A stretch of 5,237 nucleotides of DNA. Origin: Jatrophihabitans sp. (lineage in GTDB: Bacteria; Actinomycetota; Actinomycetes; Mycobacteriales; Jatrophihabitantaceae). The position numbers were made by a program, and so were the translations under genes. The notes below the pieces were generated by a model, which was not told the origin of the DNA, did not search any database, and was given only the letters and a program-made list of their open reading frames with translations. The stretch covers positions 1 through 5,237 of the forward strand of contig JAOPVG010000190.1 of the NCBI GenBank assembly GCA_025966255.1, given 5' to 3'. Shown here piece by piece: positions 4,977-5,237 of the stretch. The first letter of the stretch is position 1; every line of letters starts with the position of its first letter.

Positions 4977-5237
4977 ATGGCTTTCGGACGATTTGTGAGC
5001 AGACTCGGGTGGACCGGCAGGATCGGTGGGGCAGCCATCGTTGCGCTGCTCGCGATGGGTTCGGTCGTCTCGACTGCTGCCACCGCCGGTGCTGCTTCGC
5101 CGACCTCGCTCCGCGCCGCCGTGGCGTCAGGACCTGACTTCGGTCCGAACGTCCTCGTCTTCGACCCGTCGATGACGCGCAGCGAGATCCAGGCCAAGGT
5201 CGACGCCGTTGCCGCGCAGCAGCTGACGAACCAGTTC
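4977..5237 (+). CDS. secreted protein, N-terminal fragment (runs off right edge)
   Basis: The first 87 codons are present and the frame is open at the window end. ATG 4977 follows AGGAAGG (4963-4969) at 7-base spacing, a strong start. Residues 1-16 carry Arg5, Arg9 and Arg15 without the twin-arginine motif, 17-37 are hydrophobic (GGAAIVALLAMGSVV), and the Ala-rich stretch STAATAGAAS holds likely signal-peptidase I sites near residues 37-40. The protein is therefore probably exported by Sec. The mature start contains GPNVLVFDPSM (56-66), then a helix (EIQAKVDAVAAQQLTNQF). From memory, this 'GPNV-VFDPS ... QA ... QQ..NQF' opening is shared with large secreted actinobacterial proteins that carry a parallel beta-helix and are often labelled 'adenylyl cyclase' or 'coagulation factor 5/8 type'. 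That match is recalled, not searched. In such proteins a carbohydrate-active role is more plausible than cyclase activity. Confidence 0.85.
   Translation, partial: MAFGRFVSRLGWTGRIGGAAIVALLAMGSVVSTAATAGAASPTSLRAAVASGPDFGPNVLVFDPSMTRSEIQAKVDAVAAQQLTNQF

Overview
The window reads as ordinary chromosomal DNA of a high-GC actinomycete. The genes are GC-rich with strong G/C bias at third positions, GTG starts are used alongside ATG, and Shine-Dalgarno boxes are purine-rich. The proteins resemble actinobacterial families: a tandem ABM-like protein, a stand-alone 5'-3' exonuclease, and an aldo/keto reductase followed by an SDR epimerase. No genus can be assigned from the sequence alone. I see no rRNA, tRNA, CRISPR array, insertion sequence or phage gene.

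Layout. The left part is on the minus strand: the first 29 codons of an FAD-dependent oxidoreductase run off the left edge (1-87). Behind it lies an unassigned 187-residue protein (232-795). A 269-bp divergent intergenic region (796-1064) holds two perfect palindromes, a GC-rich hairpin and a possible extended -10 promoter, so it is the main regulatory region here. From there rightward everything is on the plus strand. A 206-residue protein made of two copies of an ABM-like (dimeric alpha/beta barrel) domain (1065-1685) ends in a strong 10-bp hairpin. A 315-bp stretch without a convincing gene follows. Next come an aldo/keto reductase (2038-3003) and an NAD-dependent epimerase/dehydratase-type SDR (3076-3939), 72 bp apart and probably one operon. 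A stand-alone 5'-3' exonuclease of the FEN/PolA N-terminal family follows (3984-4859). Last is the signal peptide and mature N-terminus of a secreted protein that runs off the right edge (4977-5237).

How the genes relate. The AKR and SDR are both small redox enzymes for carbonyl/alcohol or sugar-type substrates, and their spacing suggests one pathway, but the substrate cannot be read from sequence. The exonuclease is functionally unrelated (DNA repair or RNA-primer processing). I found no convincing evidence of a new multi-gene system. The most useful leads are the paired palindromes in the divergent region, the undecided start of the ABM-like protein, the substituted H3TH motif of the exonuclease and the truncated secreted protein.
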